Below are positions 5,694 through 6,230 of a DNA stretch of 6,230 bases, piece after piece (positions within the stretch are counted from its first letter, which is position 1; each line of letters starts with the position of its first letter). The translations under genes were made by a program, and so were the position numbers. Where the stretch lies: assembly GCA_016935715.1 (NCBI GenBank), contig JAFGQJ010000316.1, forward strand, positions 1 through 6,230. Reading direction: 5' to 3'. This stretch comes from Spirochaetales bacterium. GTDB lineage: Bacteria; Spirochaetota; Spirochaetia; SZUA-6; DRHE01. The notes beneath the pieces are model-generated. The model was given only the letters and a program-made list of their open reading frames with translations. It had not been told where the DNA came from and made no database searches.

Positions 5694-6136
5694 AGACCGC
5701 CGACCGCGTGGCCGCCCTGTTGCTGCTCGGCGTATGCGTCTACGCCTGGATCGAAGCACGGTTCTTCAGCCCGCTGAGCGCCCTTTTCCCCAGGGTCGTC
5801 ATCATCGTGCTCGGGATGCTGGGCCTGCTGATGTTCATATTGAGCTTCGTGCGCCCGGGTGAAGAAAAGCGCTTCGTGCTGATCGAGGGCAACGCCCCGG
5901 CGGTCGCCCTGAGCGCCCTGATGATGGTCGCCTGGATCGTACTGATCGGAGTCCTCGGCTTCCTGGTCACCAGCCTGCTGATGTTCTCCCTGATGACCGT
6001 GGTGCTGGAACGACGGCGGCGCGGGGCTCTGCGGACCTTCCTGCGCGTGCTCACGGTCTGCGCCGTTACCGTGGCCTTCTACTTCTTCTTCGACCGGCTG
6101 CTACTGGTGAGCTTTCCCAGAGGGCTGCTGCTGTAG
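5690..6136 (+). CDS. tctB: TctB, small membrane subunit of the TTT transporter
   Basis: A 148-residue membrane protein of typical TctB size with four predicted hydrophobic segments, at about 7-22, 33-54, 70-106 (long, perhaps with a re-entrant or kinked part) and 117-137. Family marks are the SPLSALFPRVV segment after the first helix, the acidic/charged loop RPGEEKRF (55-62), an Arg-rich cytoplasmic turn ERRRRG (107-112) and the C-terminal FDRLLLVSFPRGLL. It is poorly conserved in sequence across the family, so the call rests on topology, these marks and its position. ATG overlaps the tctA stop (ATGA) and GGGAG at 5679-5683 gives 6-base spacing, indicating translational coupling and a 1:1 complex with TctA. 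TctB is required for transport in characterised systems, but its mechanistic role is unclear. Confidence 0.93.
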   Translation: MKTADRVAALLLLGVCVYAWIEARFFSPLSALFPRVVIIVLGMLGLLMFILSFVRPGEEKRFVLIEGNAPAVALSALMMVAWIVLIGVLGFLVTSLLMFSLMTVVLERRRRGALRTFLRVLTVCAVTVAFYFFFDRLLLVSFPRGLLL

Positions 6137-6144
6137 ACTCACCC

Positions 6145-6207
6145 CGGCCGGCTCCGCACTCGATGCCGGCAGCTCTGCAATGGAGCCGGCCGACGCGGCC
6201 GGCTCCG
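6145..6207. repeat. Three-arm repeat at the 3' end of the tct operon
   Basis: The 12-mer CGGCCGGCTCCG occurs twice in direct orientation (6145-6156 and 6196-6207). Between the copies lies the exact complement of their shared core (GGAGCCGGCC, 6182-6191). The middle arm can therefore pair with either flank: a short-loop hairpin with the right copy, or a 26-base-loop hairpin with the left copy. The large loop holds a TGCCGGCA palindrome (6164-6171) and GCAG-CT-CTGC (6169-6178). Confidence 0.7.
6182..6206 (+). terminator. Strong hairpin after tctB, probable operon terminator
   Basis: GGAGCCGGCC (6182-6191), loop GACGC, GGCCGGCTCC (6197-6206): a perfect 10-bp stem with 9 G/C pairs, 45 bases after the tctB stop. 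The bases after it (GATAATCTCGATTCC) are A/T-richer but hold no real T-run, so as an intrinsic terminator it is imperfect; it may act as a 3'-end stabiliser or a pause. Confidence 0.6.
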
Positions 6208-6230
6208 ATAATCTCGATTCCGAGGCTTCC

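Noticed and set aside
4101..5759. Long open frame of 552 codons on the - strand opposite tctA
   Set aside because: Its product is low-complexity, rich in Gln, His, Gly and Asp, as expected for the mirror of GC-rich coding DNA. tctA on the + strand has unmistakable family motifs and a ribosome site.
1..6230. CRISPR array, tRNA, rRNA, insertion sequence or phage gene
   Set aside because: No regularly spaced direct repeats, no cloverleaf or rRNA-like stretch, and no transposase or phage motif was seen on either strand.

Overview
The window is a GC-rich (roughly 60%), tightly packed piece of a bacterial chromosome. All convincing genes lie on the + strand. It reads as a two-component regulatory pair followed by a complete tripartite tricarboxylate transporter (TTT) operon. 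The best taxonomic clue is the N-terminus of the exported binding protein: the signal peptide ends in a segment containing ATGQSEGE and has no lipobox cysteine, a style I associate with spirochaete binding proteins. I therefore suggest a Spirochaetota member, tentatively, because nothing else in the window fixes the lineage.

Layout: 1-1209 is the 3' part of a sensor histidine kinase (tail of HAMP, PAS, an unusual extended HisKA, HATPase_c), cut by the left edge. It overlaps by ATGA a complete NtrC/DctD-type response regulator at 1206-2624 (receiver, sigma-54 AAA+ domain, Fis-type HTH). The 465-base gap 2625-3089 holds two perfect inverted repeats, a possible IHF/HU-type site, a strong -24/-12 (sigma-54) promoter match, a possible 57-codon membrane-peptide ORF, and a sigma-70-like promoter just before the next gene. 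Then follow tctC (3090-4076, periplasmic binding protein), a 102-base spacer with a possible 22-codon leader ORF that ends on the tctA start, tctA (4179-5693, large membrane subunit) and tctB (5690-6136, small membrane subunit, ATGA-coupled to tctA). A strong hairpin with a competing third arm closes the operon at 6145-6207.

How it fits together (inference): the membrane-bound kinase senses a carboxylate or a related cue, directly or with the binding protein, and phosphorylates the activator. The activator binds the inverted repeat about 107 bases upstream of the predicted start and drives sigma-54 polymerase at the -24/-12 promoter to express tctCAB. The logic resembles DctB/DctD control of dctA, applied to a TTT transporter; the classical tct system is controlled by an OmpR-type TctD/TctE pair. 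The genes belong to known families and I do not see a wholly new system. The least explained parts are the tctC leader, the spacer before tctA and the 3' structure.
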